Source of the DNA: Linanthus parryae
Lineage: Eukaryota > Streptophyta > Magnoliopsida > Ericales > Polemoniaceae
Assembly (NCBI GenBank): GCA_023055425.1
Contig: JALGPY010000005.1
Coordinates: 83,493,495-83,557,494 of the forward strand
Reading direction: 5' to 3'
DNA length: 64,000 nucleotides
Each line of letters opens with the position of its first letter. The stretch's first letter is position 1. The translations under genes were made by a program, and so were the position numbers. The notes beneath the pieces are model-generated. The model worked only from the letters and a program-made list of their open reading frames with translations, made no database searches and had not been told where the DNA came from. Shown in pieces: positions 1 through 12,336 of this stretch.

Positions 1-1562
1 ATTTATATTAATTACACTTTTATTAACTTATTATTGAGGTTAACTAATTAACTATTTTAAATAAATAGAAGAAAATAAATATATTTGTAATGAAAGTAAA
101 AGGTAAAGCTTCTATACAATATGAGATTAGTTATAATTAAATACTACAATAAGTTAAGAAATATTTTATTTCGTGTATGTAAAATTAAAATTGATAAACT
201 TGTAGGCGATTGAGTTCATAAACAAGGGCTACGCCTATCCAGGATTACTATTTCGAGTTATTTGACATTCAACTTCAGGTAAGTTAATATGTCTAGCGTT
301 GTGCGCCTTCATTCTTTCGTGTTTCGCGTGCGTTATTTGTGAAATAGTACATACATGCTTTATTGAATTATTTACTTTCTATCAAAAAATTGTACCTAGA
401 AAGTATCGTATGAAAAAGGATGATCCAAAGTAAATAATCTAAAAGATTCCACTAGAAGAACGATCAAATTCAAATGAGAAAGTACTGATTCATATACAAT
501 TACTATATAAGGCCCCGACTACCTAGTTTACAGGCCACAATTACCAAAACTATTGTACCGCTCAAACATTGGTCAAATACAAACATCTCTGAGAATCATA
601 TACCGAATATTATGAAACTTTGCCACACCGGATTTACTTGAAGCTCCTTACTCAATATTACACCTTTGAAGATCGTACGAAGCAAAAGACGTAATGATGT
701 CAAGTGAAACTGTTGTGCGTGGGTTTGTACCATATCCCTGATACGATATATTTGAGACGGATTGTGATTGGTTAATGTTATGTGGTTATGAGGCATTGTG
801 ATGCGAACCTCCTTTTGATTATGTCATAGATATGGATGTGCTTGTGCAGATTATGAGAAAGTGGTTGTGGATTGGATTTGGTCACTCCCCATATCAAGTA
901 ATTAATAAAATGAATTCCTGGACTCAATATCCTATTCATGAGAAAATGCACGATATCCTTTGAGATATAAAGTGATGGGTTAAACATTGCGAATTACCTC
1001 TTATATATCTGATTCCCCAAGATGGTTCATATCACTTGATTGGAAGTATGAAAGTTATGAAAGCCAAATCGTTACAAAGTTTGACAAATAAAAAAAGAGT
1101 GATGTTATTCATAAAGATATTTGATATTTATTAGCGAACTCTTTCATCCCTGTCACATGCCTCATAATTTGTTTAATTCCTACGGGTGTTAGCTTACTCA
1201 GTCTTTTAATGATCAATTTTCTTCAAAAAATGTGTCGGCTTTGGCCTTTTTAAAATCACAAGTCATATGCCAAGATGGGGGATGTTCACGACACTGCTGC
1301 CTAGGGTATTATGTTGCGCAAAACTTCATCTAGTCATTTTCATTGTAAATTAATGTACTTGTACTTTTCAGACAATGTCACTGGTTTATCTTGAATGTAT
1401 AATAGCTTGAGTTCGGATGTTCGATGGTTGTACTAACTGAGAACCGGCGATTCTTATCCGTTCGGCGATTCTTATCCGTTCCCAATGGGGTTCATCACCT
1501 CGGGCGGAGACATTTCTCCAAACATACGGCCCAGCCGGCCGTGTGATTTGGGGGGTGTTGCA
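1..1562 (+). repeat. Right portion of a long LTR (TGTAATACC type), inserted in Cop-2
   Basis: No coding. Three landmarks match the complete LTRs elsewhere in the window: a block around 200-300 ending in a GGTAAGT-like step resembles 53810-53890; the block TTACTCAG followed by a CTGA/TGATCA segment and a GTCGG step (1191-1250) resembles 40523-40590 and 54541-54600; and the end at 1561-1562 is CA. Directly after it, the copia RT sequence resumes at the point matching 4562 in Cop-1, so this LTR is an insertion in Cop-2. Its left end lies outside the window, so solo LTR and full element cannot be told apart. An 18-bp unit is tandemly doubled at 1447-1482. The short ORFs here are not credible genes. 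Confidence 0.6.
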
Positions 1563-2116
1563 AACCTTCTTGTAGACACAAGGCTCAACATCTTTCTTGA
1601 TGAAGCCAAACTCTTTGACATCCTAATCAAAACGTCGATTCCAACTCCTCGAAGTCTGCTTCAATCCTAAATGGATCGCTGCAACTTACAGACTTTGTTT
1701 GCATGATCTAGATCCTCAAAACTCTCTGGCTGTGTCACGTACACATCCTCAATGAGGTTTTCATATAGAAACACGGTTTTGACATCCATTTGCCAAATAT
1801 CATAGTCGTGATAACCTCAAATAGAAAGTAAGATTCGAATGGATTTTGTCATTGCGACTGGGGAAAATTATTAATCATAGTTAATACCATGAATCTACAT
1901 GAATCATTTTGCCACCAGTCGGCCCTTATAGGAAACTACATTTCCATCCATGTCGTTCTTCTTCTTGAAGACCCACTTGCACCCTATGGCCGAGCCCCTT
2001 CGGGTGGTTCCACCAAAGTCCATACTTTGTTCGTGTACATGGATTCTATTTCGGATCTCATGGCTTCAAGCCACTTCTTTGAGTCGGACCCTTTCATGGT
2101 CTCCATAGGTAGTAGG
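1563..2116 (-). pseudogene. Ty1/copia RT fragment (left piece of Cop-2)
   Basis: Translated on the minus strand this gives the N-terminal half of a copia reverse transcriptase, with recognisable pieces such as GCKWVFKK, YKGRLV, IWQMDVK and NKVCKLQRSI, interrupted by several stops and frame changes. It aligns with 4562-5115 of Cop-1. The gene continues at 12431, on the far side of Cop-1, so it was split by that insertion. The RT C-terminus, RNase H and 3' LTR of Cop-2 are not seen: the sequence meets the large LTR at 1562. It is non-functional. Confidence 0.8.
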
Positions 2117-3540
2117 TGTAGGGTTTTGATGTAGGATAAGCAGCGGAATAAACAGTAATTTATCCGATCAAGACCATCCAAGGATCACAGGAAGAGAATT
2201 CATATCGATAGTAAAGGATGCATGTCATGTACCTTAGAGGTCTCCTGTGATGACTTGTAACATGAATATTGTCACGTCTCTACGGTTGATCCACCCCTAA
2301 TATTGAGATCTATATCTTCCAACTCCTTGTGCTAGCTAGGAACGAAGGAAGATAAAGAAGAAATCACGCAACGGAGACCAAAAGGAAGAGGATTGGCCTC
2401 CTCTTCTTGGCCGACGGGTAGGGGCGGACGCACGAGGGGGGTTCGGCCCTTCCTTGTGTTGTCTTGCTCTCTCTCTTGCTTTCTCTCCTAATCAAGTAAT
2501 GTGATGAGCATTAGTTTAGGAAAGAAGCTAGGAGCATCCCTTTATATAGTCCAACAACTCCTTGTTACTACATAAAGGCCCTCTCCTTATCTTACTCAAG
2601 TTCGGATAAGTCCAACTTGCATATTAGTCCTACTAAGTTAGCACGTTGTTGCGATTTAATCCTTTTAATTAATTAATCATATTATTAATTCTCAAGTCTA
2701 GTTCAATCCATATGGCGTGTGACCTCATAGGTTTCTACTTAGTTGGTAGTAACTATTTACTAATATGGAGCGGTCTCTAGAAAGACATCCATACCACACA
2801 ACTAATATAAATAGTCATCCGAAAAATCTTGTGCAAGTATCGTCTCATCCCTTTGTCTCAATATCCTGATTGGACACGAGACATACAAGTAACATTAATA
2901 CCTTATATTCCATTTATACTTCCTCGATCCTGAGAGTATCCTTATTCGTGCAAATAACATTAATACCCTATATTGATTTTTTTGAGTCTGGCCATACATT
3001 CTATAAGAACTATCCCTCGAGTGGCCGTGGATATTTGCTCCCGTTATGTGGGAGGGACGAATTCTATATACATCACTACAATATCTAATCTTTCTTCCTA
3101 TTGTGTCCGATGGGAGCCTTTATTACTACCCAGTCACGGTGTAGCGTTTGACGCTACCAAAACCACAATATTCCACAACTGGATGTTCTAGTGACTATAA
3201 GTCTAAGGATGACAATACCGTTGTCACCACGAGATGCGCTTGTGACTTTACATAACTTGTATGTAGCCTTCTCGTAGATGGGTCAATCCAGTGTGCCTTT
3301 ACCCCTGATGCATACCCATTTCTTGGATCATGATATCTCCATATCAATCCAACCCAATACTAGTCTATAGATGATTGTCCTGTTAATCAGTATAATTGGC
3401 TAGGGATATTTAAGATAACAACGCAACTGTAAATCTAAGGACTTCATTAAATTAAATATCACAATAAATAATACAATAAATGTTCTAGCCAATTATTGTT
3501 CATACTAAACTAGATTGCCTCTAGGGCATCTATTCCAACA
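2117..3540 (-). repeat. 3' LTR of Cop-1
   Basis: A 1424-bp LTR starting TGTAGGG and ending TTCCAACA. It matches 9005-10338 plus 12346-12430. It keeps the empty target site of the Mutator-like element as a single TTAAATTAA (3447-3455). Short ORFs here (for example 2870-3191) are LTR sequence and not genes. Confidence 0.9.
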
Positions 3541-3556
3541 GTCTCCCACTTTCCCT
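3541..3556 (-). promoter_or_regulatory. Polypurine tract of Cop-1
   Basis: On the minus strand this reads GGGAAAGTGGGAGAC directly before the 3' LTR (TGTTGGAA). This is the usual position and base composition of the plus-strand primer of a copia element. Confidence 0.8.
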
Positions 3557-4260
3557 AGAGAAAATCTGGTGCATCTCGTATGCCAAAGCTCCTAATGTGC
3601 CCTTCATGTTTGCGCTAAAAAAGCGGCTTTGTAAGTGGATCTGAAAGATTCTCATCTTTAGGAATCTTTCATATCTGAACGTCTCCTGTCTCGATAATAT
3701 CTCGAATAAGATGGAACTTCCTGAGTACGTGTTTGGATTTCTTATGTGACATGGGTTCCTTTGATTGCGCGATCGCCCCACTGTTGTCACGATAAAACTC
3801 TACTGGATCCGCAATGCTAGGAACCACACCCAGCTCAGTGATGAACTTATTAATCCAAATAGCTTCTTTTGCTGCGCCATTCGCAGCAATGTACTCATCC
3901 TCTGTTCTAGAATCAGCCACCGTCTCTTGCTTGGAACTCTTTCAGTTCACCACTGCTCCATTCGGGCAAAACACAAACCCCGACTGTGATCTGAAATCAT
4001 CTCTATGGGTTTGGAAGCTTGCAACCGTGTAACCCCTTACACGCAACTATTCCTCACCTCCAAATATCAAGAATGGATCCTTAGTTCTTCTCAAGTACTT
4101 TAGGATGTTCTTAACTGCAATCCAGTGACTCTCACCCGGATTGGACTGATATCTGCTTGTCATACTCAATGCATATGACACATCTGGTCTAGCGTATGTG
4201 ATGGATCCTATGGTCGAGGCATAGGGAACCCTACTCATGCATTCCTTCACAATCTCATTG
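3557..4260 (-). pseudogene. Copia RNase H and end of RT (Cop-1 pol)
   Basis: Two open pieces. One (4250-4047) reads RPDVSYALSM and LKYLRRTKD, the connection region typical of copia pol. The other (3920-3669) has EDEYIAANGAAKEAIW, DNSGAIAQ, then SHKKSKHVLRKFHLIRD, which is the copia RNase H C-terminal pattern with its acidic residues. The pieces are in different frames with stops between them, so no intact enzyme is encoded. It follows RT directly, as in intact copia polyproteins. Confidence 0.85.
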
Positions 4261-5016
4261 GAAGGACAACCACTCTTCGAAAGAGTGATTCAATGCGACA
4301 TGGGCAAGAATCCCTTCTTGGAATCTTGCATGTTGAACCGCTTCAACACCTTGCCAATATATGTACTTTGACTTAGGCCGAGCAGCTTCTTAGATCTATC
4401 CCTATAGATATTGATACCTAGTATATAAGCTGCTTCGCCTAAGTCTTTCATTGAGAAACACTTTCCTAGCCAATCTTTAACAGATTGCAGCATTGGAATG
4501 TCAATCCCAATGAGTAGTATGTCATCCACACACACGAACAGAAAAGTAACAGAGCTCCCACTAACCTTCTTGTAGACACAAGATTCATATTGATTTGATG
4601 ATGAAGCCAAACCATTTGACTACTTCATCAAAACGTCGATTCCAACTCCTAGAAGCTTGCTTCAATCCATAAATGGATCGTTGCAACTTACAGACTTTGT
4701 TGGTTTGCTTTGGATCTTCAAAACCCTCTGGCTGTATCATATACTCGTCCTCGAGGAGATTCCCATACAGGAATGCTATTTTGACATCCATCTGCCAAAT
4801 CTCATAGTCGTAGTATGCTGAAATAGCAAGTAGGATTCGGATGATTTGGTCATTGTGGACTGGTGAAAAGGTTTCATAATAGTCTATACCATGAATCTGT
4901 CTGAATCCTTTACACACCAATCGTCCCTTATAGTTAATCACATTACCATCCATGTCGATATTCTTCTTCAAGACCCATTTGCACCCTATGGGCCGCGCCC
5001 CTTCGGGTGGTTCCAC
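4261..5016 (-). pseudogene. Copia reverse transcriptase (Cop-1 pol)
   Basis: Minus-strand reading gives GCKWVLKK, YKGRLVCKGF, IWQMDVKIAFLYG and KLQRSIYGLKQASRSWN, then after a frame change near 4600 FVCVDDILLIG (the catalytic YVDD box, here CVDD) and KDLGEAAYILGI. These are the fingers, palm and catalytic motifs of Ty1/copia RT in normal order. The frameshift between the two halves and the altered tyrosine of the box argue for a dead copy. The copia assignment is very secure; the lineage within copia is not resolved. Confidence 0.9.
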
Positions 5017-6281
5017 CGAAGTCCAAACTTTGTTGGTTTATATGGATTCCATCTCGGATCTCATGGCCTCAAGCCACTTCTGAGAGTCCGGCCCCTTCAT
5101 GGCCTCCTTATAGGTAGTAGGCTCGTCATCTGTGAGCATCGTGTCACCAGACTCAGTCACGAGAAGTCCATACCTCTCTGGCTCCGGGCGCACTCTACTG
5201 TACATACGAAGTCTTGTGTTACTTGAACGGGCCACTCCACAACTTCTTGTGGTTCCTGTTCATGTTCCATAGTAGGGTCAATTTTTTGTTGTTCTTGAAC
5301 GTGTTCAAGTTCTACAGTCCTCCCACTTGCTTCTTTAGAGACAAAATCTATTTCTAGAAACACGCCAGACCGAGCAACAAACACTTTGTTCTCAGTTGGA
5401 TTGTAAAAATAATATCCCTTAGTTTCCTTAGGGTATTCCACAAATTTGCATTTTTCCGACTTAGGCCCTAGCTTGTCTGATTGTAAACGTTTTAGATAGA
5501 CATCGCAGTCCCAAATCTTCAGGAACGATACCGTGGGACGATTACCACTCCACATCTCATGCGGTGTCTTCATGAACGATTTAGATGGAACACGCTTAAT
5601 GGTGAAAGTTGCACTCAATAGAGTGTATCCCCAAATGATAATGGAATATCAGTTTGACACATCATAGATCGAACCATATCCAATAGAGTTCGATTCCTCC
5701 TGCCGGACATTCCATTCCTATGAGGCGTTTCGGATGGAGTGATTTGGGACAATATCCCACACTCTCTAAGATAGTCATCAAACTCTTAGCTCAAGTATTC
5801 TCCTCCACGATCTGATCATAGAGCCTTAATACTCTTGCCAAGATGATTTTCTACTTCATTCTTGAATTATTTGAACTTTTCAAAGGATTCAGATTTGGCT
5901 TTCATAAGGTATACAAATCCATATCTACTGAAATCATCAGTAAACGTGATGAAGTTGACATAACCACCCCTGGAAGGCGTGGAAAATGGACCACACACAT
6001 CAGTATGTACGAGTGCCAATTGCTCAAAGGGACTTTGTCATTTTTCCCAATAAACAAGCCTCACATGTCTCATATGATTCAAAATAAAATGAGTCTAGGA
6101 ATCCATCCTTATGGACTCTAGATACATGTTTCTCGTTTATGTGGCCTAAACGACAGTGCCATAGATAAGCATGATTTAAAATATTCATTTTAATCATCAT
6201 GGTATTGATGCTATAGACATAATAGATGAAAGATATATAATCTATTAAATAATTGCCCACTACACTAGTGAATACTATCAA
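5017..6281 (-). pseudogene. Copia integrase with linker (Cop-1 pol)
   Basis: The N-terminal zinc-binding part is clear at 6281-6024: HCRLGH, then CEACLLGKMTK, an H-x4-H and C-x2-C arrangement. The core domain follows in broken frames around 6000-5650, including SDRGGEY and a HRNGMSGRRNRTLLDMVR-like segment. The stretch 5618-5157 holds the C-terminal integrase part and the acidic, glutamine-rich linker before RT. Many stops and frame changes are present. The homologous piece of Cop-2 is at 12431-13689. Confidence 0.85.
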
Positions 6282-6651
6282 AATAAATGGAATAACAATT
6301 ATTCTTTATTAAAATAGGAAAACCATCCTTACCCAAACAAGAAATAGAAATAATGTTTCTGCTCATAGCAGGCACAAAATATCAATTATTTAATTCTAAA
6401 ACTAATCCTGAAGGCAGAGACATCTCGTACAGACCTACAGCTAATGCAGCAACTCTTTCTTCATTCCCAACGCGCAAGTCTATCTCCCCTTTAGCCAATC
6501 TTCTTCTTCTCTTTACGTCCTGCACATTTCGAAAAATGTGAGATCCACATCCAGTATCGATTACCCAAGATGAAGAGAAAGTTGAATTGACATCTATAAC
6601 AAATATACGTGGTGGTGGTGGAATCATTATTCCAAGCCTCTTATCCTCCAA
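6282..6651 (-). pseudogene. Copia aspartic protease (Cop-1)
   Basis: Minus-strand reading includes WVIDTGCGSHIF, the D-T-G active site of the retroviral-type aspartic protease in copia elements. RLAKGEIDLRVGNEE and LVLELNN follow, typical of the GAG/pre-integrase junction. The frame closes at 6382, before integrase, so the polyprotein is broken. It lies between gag and integrase as expected. Confidence 0.85.
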
Positions 6652-6654
6652 ATT

Positions 6655-7436
6655 ATTTGGGTAGTTCCTCCTCCAGTGTCCAGGCTAACTGCAATAGTGA
6701 CACTCACCTTTAGTCACACCTTTGGCAATGCCAACTTAAGGGCATGTTCCCTGGGTTTGGGAACTTCCTTTCCTTTACCCTTGGAGGTAGAGGCAAACCT
6801 TTTGCCCTTTCCTTCTGCACTATCATTATTGCCTTGCCTTTACCCTTGTTAATGCTTTGTTCAGCTGTCCTCAACATATTGAGTAAATCTGGAAGTGGTT
6901 TCACGATCTCGTTAATGTTATAGTTTATGATGAACTGTCTATAACTCTCAGGCAACAATTGCAATACGAGATCTGTTGCCAACTCTTGGCCGACCGGGAA
7001 ACTCAGATGTGCGAGATTCTCCAAGTATCCGATCATGCCACAGGGTTTCCTTATGCCAGATGGCATTTGAACAATGCATTGGAAACTTCATACCACTCAA
7101 CCCTTGCCTGCTCTTGGAAGAGCTGCTTTAAGTGTTCAATCATATTGACTGCACTCATGTTCTCGTGTTGCCTCTGAAGCGCGGAGGACATGGTGTAAAG
7201 CATGAGGCAGGCCGCATCATAGCGTCATCAACATGCTTCTAATATGCCTTTAGGGCTGCAGGAGTGTTGTTTTCCGGACCTTCAGGAACTTGCTCCTCTA
7301 GAGCGTACAGTTTCTTTTCTTGCTTGTGAACGATTCTCAAGTTTCTGTATCAATCTAAAAAGTTGGTTCCAGAAAGCTTCTCATTCTCAAGAACAGAGTG
7401 TAGGGAATGTTGTGAACTCAATGAGTTGTTTTCCAT
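6655..7436 (-). pseudogene. Copia gag (Cop-1)
   Basis: Starts at an ATG (7436-7434) with MENNSLSSQ and soon reaches LSGTNFLD, where the conserved tryptophan codon has become TGA. KQEKKLYALEE follows. After a second stop the frame at 7066-6710 continues with LENLAHLSFPVGQELATDLVLQLLP and INKGKGKA, the capsid end and basic linker of copia gag. A zinc knuckle is not clearly preserved. The same region in Cop-2 (14727-13900) keeps the tryptophan. Confidence 0.82.
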
Positions 7437-8989
7437 TTGGAATTCAACAAAGGAAAATATGCAAGGTTTAGTATTTGTGAACAATTAACTTTATTTAATA
7501 ATGGCTAGGTTATTAAATACAGCTCCCACTATTTTTCTACGGATTCATAACCCTCAAGATATTAATGCGGAAAATATCATTATATTTTCTAGTGGGCGAA
7601 GATCCATATCTCACTTCCTTTTGAGCTTGCTTTGGCAAGTCACCAAAAGTTAGTTATTTATGTAGGAACAATTTCAATTGCATCCCATGCAATTATTGGT
7701 TTAATTGGGCAAATAATTCCTTATTTATCTATCCCGTCCAACCTCTTACTCCAACAAATGCACACTATGTGTGCCATCGCATCACATAATGATGAATCAA
7801 GTCGCCTTGCTTTAACATGCACGAACTTGATTAATCGATTTTGTGATGAGTGTTTAAGTAACAAGAAGGCGAAACGTAATATTTTTCTTTTGTGGGATTT
7901 TCTTTTAATTTTAATTGTTTTGTTGATCCATATCAACTGATCTACTTATTTGAGTTTGGGAAAAACTCCAAATAATTCTGGGTTGTTAATTATGCTATTA
8001 TCAAATTGCATGCATTATCCATACAACAACAACAATATTAAGACAATAAAATAAACATCCACAAAAAGAAATAAACGTGATATGGATATGGCCTCCTAGA
8101 CTAAGATATTCTCAAGCCAATGAGAATATCTATGAACCCTAAAATAACAAGCGCATCTCCATGTGCCTTCATCTTTTTGTCCATCCTTCATAGCCTTGTG
8201 GAATGCTCCTTGCTCCATGTCGTGGCTACTTTAATTATTTGGGCTTGTTTCTTCAATCTTGACTATCATCTATTCTATCTAGTTCTAGCTAGCATCTAGA
8301 CTAAATAAATAAATCTCACAAGTTGGGAAAAAACACTGGCTCGCAGGCCGTAAACCCTAATTAATTATTACATCAAGATCGGCTAGCAAGCCGTAAACCA
8401 ACCAAAAAAAAGTAAACATCCACACCAAACTGCATCTAAGGCCATATCCAATCATCATACAAATTGCACATAAACAGTTAAAACCAATTTTAAACGCGCT
8501 TAGTCAATTTCTAGTGATTTTAGGATTACTAGTGTCAAAACAATCCAAGGGGCCCAACCAACAAGGTGGCCAAACCCTTGGAGCCGCCCCGGGCCGAGCC
8601 TAGGCCGGTCGGACCAACCCGTGGGGTCAGCCGACCGCCTAGGCCTTCGGCCTAGGTGTCTTGGGAGGCAAGGAGGAGGGGCGGTCTCCCTAGGGGGGCC
8701 GAACATCTTGGGGTTGTTTCTAAAACAACTCCTTCCTTGTTCCCCAAGTCCAAAACGTTTCAAAATTAGAACTTGTTTCCAATTTGTTCCCAAATCCGAG
8801 ATCTAAGATCCTAAAATTCCTCAAACTCACTAATTCATACATCCCATGTAAAATTTAGATCTTGTTTGGTTGAATCACATTCATCATGCATCTAGTATGC
8901 TTAATTTGTCGTTTTAACGCGATAATCATCAATTATAGGTAAAAACAACAAAATCACAACACATAAACTACGTTGTGCTTTATGACATG
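7437..8989 (-). other. Untranslated leader of Cop-1
   Basis: About 1.55 kb between the primer site and gag with no credible coding. A short GC-rich block at about 8560-8720 stands out from AT-rich surroundings and contains a perfect 8-bp stem with a TTC loop (8638-8656). A homologous GC-rich block occurs in the Cop-2 leader (about 15880-16030). The ORFs at 8500-8806 are by-products of this GC-rich block. Confidence 0.75.
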
Positions 8990-9002
8990 TGGCTCTGATA
9001 CC
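8990..9002 (-). promoter_or_regulatory. Primer binding site of Cop-1 (initiator tRNA-Met type)
   Basis: On the minus strand this is GGTATCAGAGCCA, two bases inside the 5' LTR. This matches the usual plant primer site complementary to the 3' end of initiator tRNA-Met. Confidence 0.88.
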
Positions 9003-10338
9003 TCTTTAGGGTTTAGATCAAGGATACGCAGCGGAATAAACAATAATTTATCCGATCAAGACCCTCCAAGGATCACAGGAAGAGAATTCATAACGATAGT
9101 AACTGATTCGTGTCATGTACCATAGAGGTCCCCTGTGATGACTTGTAACGTGAATATTGTCAAGTCTTTACGGTTGATACACGCCTAGGATTGATATCTG
9201 TATCTTCCAACTCCTTGTGCTAGCTAGTAACGGAGGAAGAGGAAGAAGAAAGCACACAACGAGACCAAAAGGAAGAGAATCGGCCTCCTCTACTTGGCCG
9301 ACGGGTAGGGGCAGACGCACGAGGGGGGTTCGACCCTTCCTTGTGTTGTCTTGCTCTCTCTATCTTGATTTCTCTCCTACTCAAGTAATTCTATGAGAAT
9401 TAGTGTAGGAAGGAACCTAGGAGCATCCTTTATATAGTCCAACAACTCCTTGTTACTACATAGAGGCCCTCTCCTAATCCTACTCAAGTTTGGATTAGTC
9501 CAACTTTCATATAAGTCCTACTAAGTTAGCAAGTTGTTGTGATTTGATTCTTCTAACTAATTAATCATAATAATTAATTTCGAAGTCTAGTTCAATCCAT
9601 ATGGCATGTGACCCCATATGTTTCTACTTAGTTGATAATAACTATTTACTAATATGGAGCGGTCTCTAGCAAGACATCCATGCCACCCAACTAATAGAAA
9701 TATTCATCCGACAGACCTTGTGCAAGTATTGTCTCATCCCTTTGTCTCAATATCCGGATTGGACACGAAACATACAAGTCACACTTGTATATCCAATCCA
9801 TAGTTTCTCGATCCTGGGAATAGCCTTATTCATGCAAATAACATCAATATCCTATATTGATTTATTTGAGTCTGGCCAGACATTCTATAAGTACTATCCC
9901 TCGAGTGGTCGTGGATATTTTCTCCCGTTATGTGGAGGGACAAATTCTATCTACATCACTACGATATCTAAGCTTGCTTCCTATTGTGTCCGATAAGCAC
10001 CTTTATTACTACCCAGTCACGGTGTAGCGTTTTTCGCTACCAAAACAACAATATTCCACAACTAGATGTTCTAGTGACTTCAAGTATAAGGATGACAATA
10101 TCGTTTTCACCACGAGAAGCGCATGTGACTTTACATAACTTGTATGTAGCCTTCTCGAAGATGGTCAATCCAGTATTCCATTACCCCTAATGCATACCCA
10201 TGTGTTGGATCATGATATGTCCATATCAATCCAACCCCATAATAGTCTATAGATGATTATCCTCTTAATCACTATAATTGACTAGGGATATTTAAGATAA
10301 ACAACGCAATTGTAAATCTAAGGAATTCATTATATTAA

Positions 10339-12336
10339 GGGTTAAAGACATTTTGCACCCTCGTAGTTTGGATTATATACAAAAAACCACCTGCTGTTCG
10401 GGGATATACAAAAACTACCATGAGAGTGGACGGACGTTAGACAAAAAATCCCCTCTGTTAATGTCCAGTTGAAATTGAGATTTTTATGACTATTATACCC
10501 CTCTACCATGCCAATTACTTAAATGTCCTTACAACTACCATATATTAACAATTAATTTACATAAATGTCCATACCACATTGTTCTTTGTGTTCTTGATGT
10601 TCTTGCTTAGTGTTCTTGGTGTTCTTCAACACCACCAACAATACCACCAGCACCCATGAGCACCACCACCACAACCACCACCACCCACCAGCAACTTTTC
10701 ACATGAAGAATTCACACCACCACCACCACTACAGAAACAAACAAACAACAAAAACACATCAAAAAGAAATCTACAACAAAAAATTAAGCATAAATCAGAA
10801 GATACTTATTTAAAAAAAAGTGTATGCTCATTAATCAATGCCCTTACCTAGCCAAAATAACCGTAAAAAACCATCAGAAACCATGAAACAAAAGATGCGG
10901 CTGCAGCGTAGGGTGGGGTATAAATTGCCAGGAACTTGTAGAATTTGTAGTTTTCATTAAATGAAACAAGAGATTACATCCAACCCTCAAAGGGGACTGA
11001 GTAGTCAAGAGCTAACTTAGCGTTTCAGAGAGCTATTGAGTTTAACTCCCTAGAAATGAAAGAAAAAATACAACTGGCAAAGCAAGAAGAAATCAAAATA
11101 CAATCCTTTACAACAGCTGCAATGGAAGAAGGAGAAGCTTTGGAACCTTGAGGTAGGTGGTGGATGAACCTGCTACCAAATTACACTCTGCCCTAATCTG
11201 CCACTATCAATCAAATACATTGTTTTTTTTTTAATTCCCCTTCTTTCTTCTTTTCCTGGCGAAATCCATGATTCAAAGCTGCATAGCCAATACAACATAA
11301 AAACATAAATCACTCACCACAATCCATATATGCAGATGATATAAACAAAGATGATATATGTTCCTGTGGATAGCAACGATTATTCTAGAAGGAACCATAG
11401 TTAAGGCACCCAACAAAGATCAAATGCAACCAATTTCTATACACCATTGTACCATACTTAGTGGAAGAAAAATTAGTATAATCAAAACTAAAAATTTCCC
11501 AAGAATTGCTGTAGTAATCTTGAAATGAAGAATCATAGGATACATGGGTGTCGCGAGCATTGACAAGAAAAACCCATCGTACCTGCAAAGAATCAAACCA
11601 TCACTCCCATTAAGAATTGCAGAAAAAACAAACCCACCAGTCCACAGAAAAAAGGACCAAAGGAATTGTAATGTTAGTCTTCAGTTAGAAGGAAAACTGA
11701 AACCCAAAACTTGAAATCCATGTCAGGAATTCCATTGAAGGAGAGCAAGTGAAGAAGCCTAGATGAATTCCACGCGGCGAAATTCAGAAGTCATTCGCCG
11801 ACAAACACAGAGGGTCGAAATCGGAGGAATAAAGCGACTTTGAATCTGGGAATTGGAATTGGAACATGAATTGATCGAATCCGAGCATACAATGCAACGG
11901 GTTTGAGAGAGGGAGAGAGATTTTGTTCAGAGAGCGAACTGATGAAAACCAATGTTGGGAATTTTCCAGATCCATCGGTCGCTCAAAGGGTGCAACGCTT
12001 GTTCGATTCATCGCTCGAGGGTTGGCGGTAACTAACGGCAAGAGGTTAAGGGTTCTCTGGCGGCTGTTTAGGGTTTTATTTTGGAGGAGTTAGAGAAAGA
12101 GAGAGAGAGAAGAGAAGAAAAGAGATATAGGATAAAAATGAGGGGACAAGGAGAAAAAAGAATTATATAGTAGGGGGATTTTTCTTTTAAATTGAGGGTA
12201 AAATAGGTATTTAGTGTGTTCCGTTAGTTGCCGTTAGTCACTGTTAGCTATCAGGGGTGGTTTTTGTATATCCCCAAACAACATGGAGTTTTTTGTATAT
12301 AATCCAAACCACGAGGGTGCAAAATGTCTTTAACCC
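10339..12336. mobile_element. MULE-1: Mutator-like DNA transposon, non-autonomous, possible gene capture
   Basis: Terminal inverted repeats of about 80 bp begin GGGTTAAAGACATTTTGC at each end, with a few mismatches. A 9-bp target duplication TTATATTAA flanks it (10330-10338 and 12337-12345), and the sister LTR of Cop-1 shows the empty site at 3447-3455. No transposase is present. The interior has a CAC-rich stretch (10620-10740) and a minus-strand region at 12110-11380 that resembles a plant 5' UTR plus exon, with a GA/CT run and ORFs of 85 and 67 codons. This could be a captured host fragment (Pack-MULE), but I cannot name a parent gene. Confidence 0.88.
11784..12041 (-). CDS. Hypothetical 85-codon ORF inside MULE-1
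   Basis: Begins MPLVTANPRAMNRTSV and ends at 11784, just downstream of a GA/CT-rich stretch (12090-12125) that resembles a plant 5' UTR. No domain is recognised. It may be part of a captured exon or chance coding in gene-like sequence. A second short ORF on the same strand (11588-11385, containing FSFDYTNFSS) may be another piece of the same fragment. Low confidence that either is translated. Confidence 0.25.
   Translation of the reverse strand: MPLVTANPRAMNRTSVAPFERPMDLENSQHWFSSVRSLNKISLPLSNPLHCMLGFDQFMFQFQFPDSKSLYSSDFDPLCLSANDF

Noticed and set aside
596..987. Two minus-strand ORFs of 66 and 69 codons
   Set aside because: They lie in LTR-type sequence, have no recognisable motif and no conserved counterpart in the related LTRs.
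10610..10813. Histidine-rich ORF (HHHH runs) in MULE-1
   Set aside because: It comes from a CAC-rich simple repeat; a metal-binding protein is not supported.
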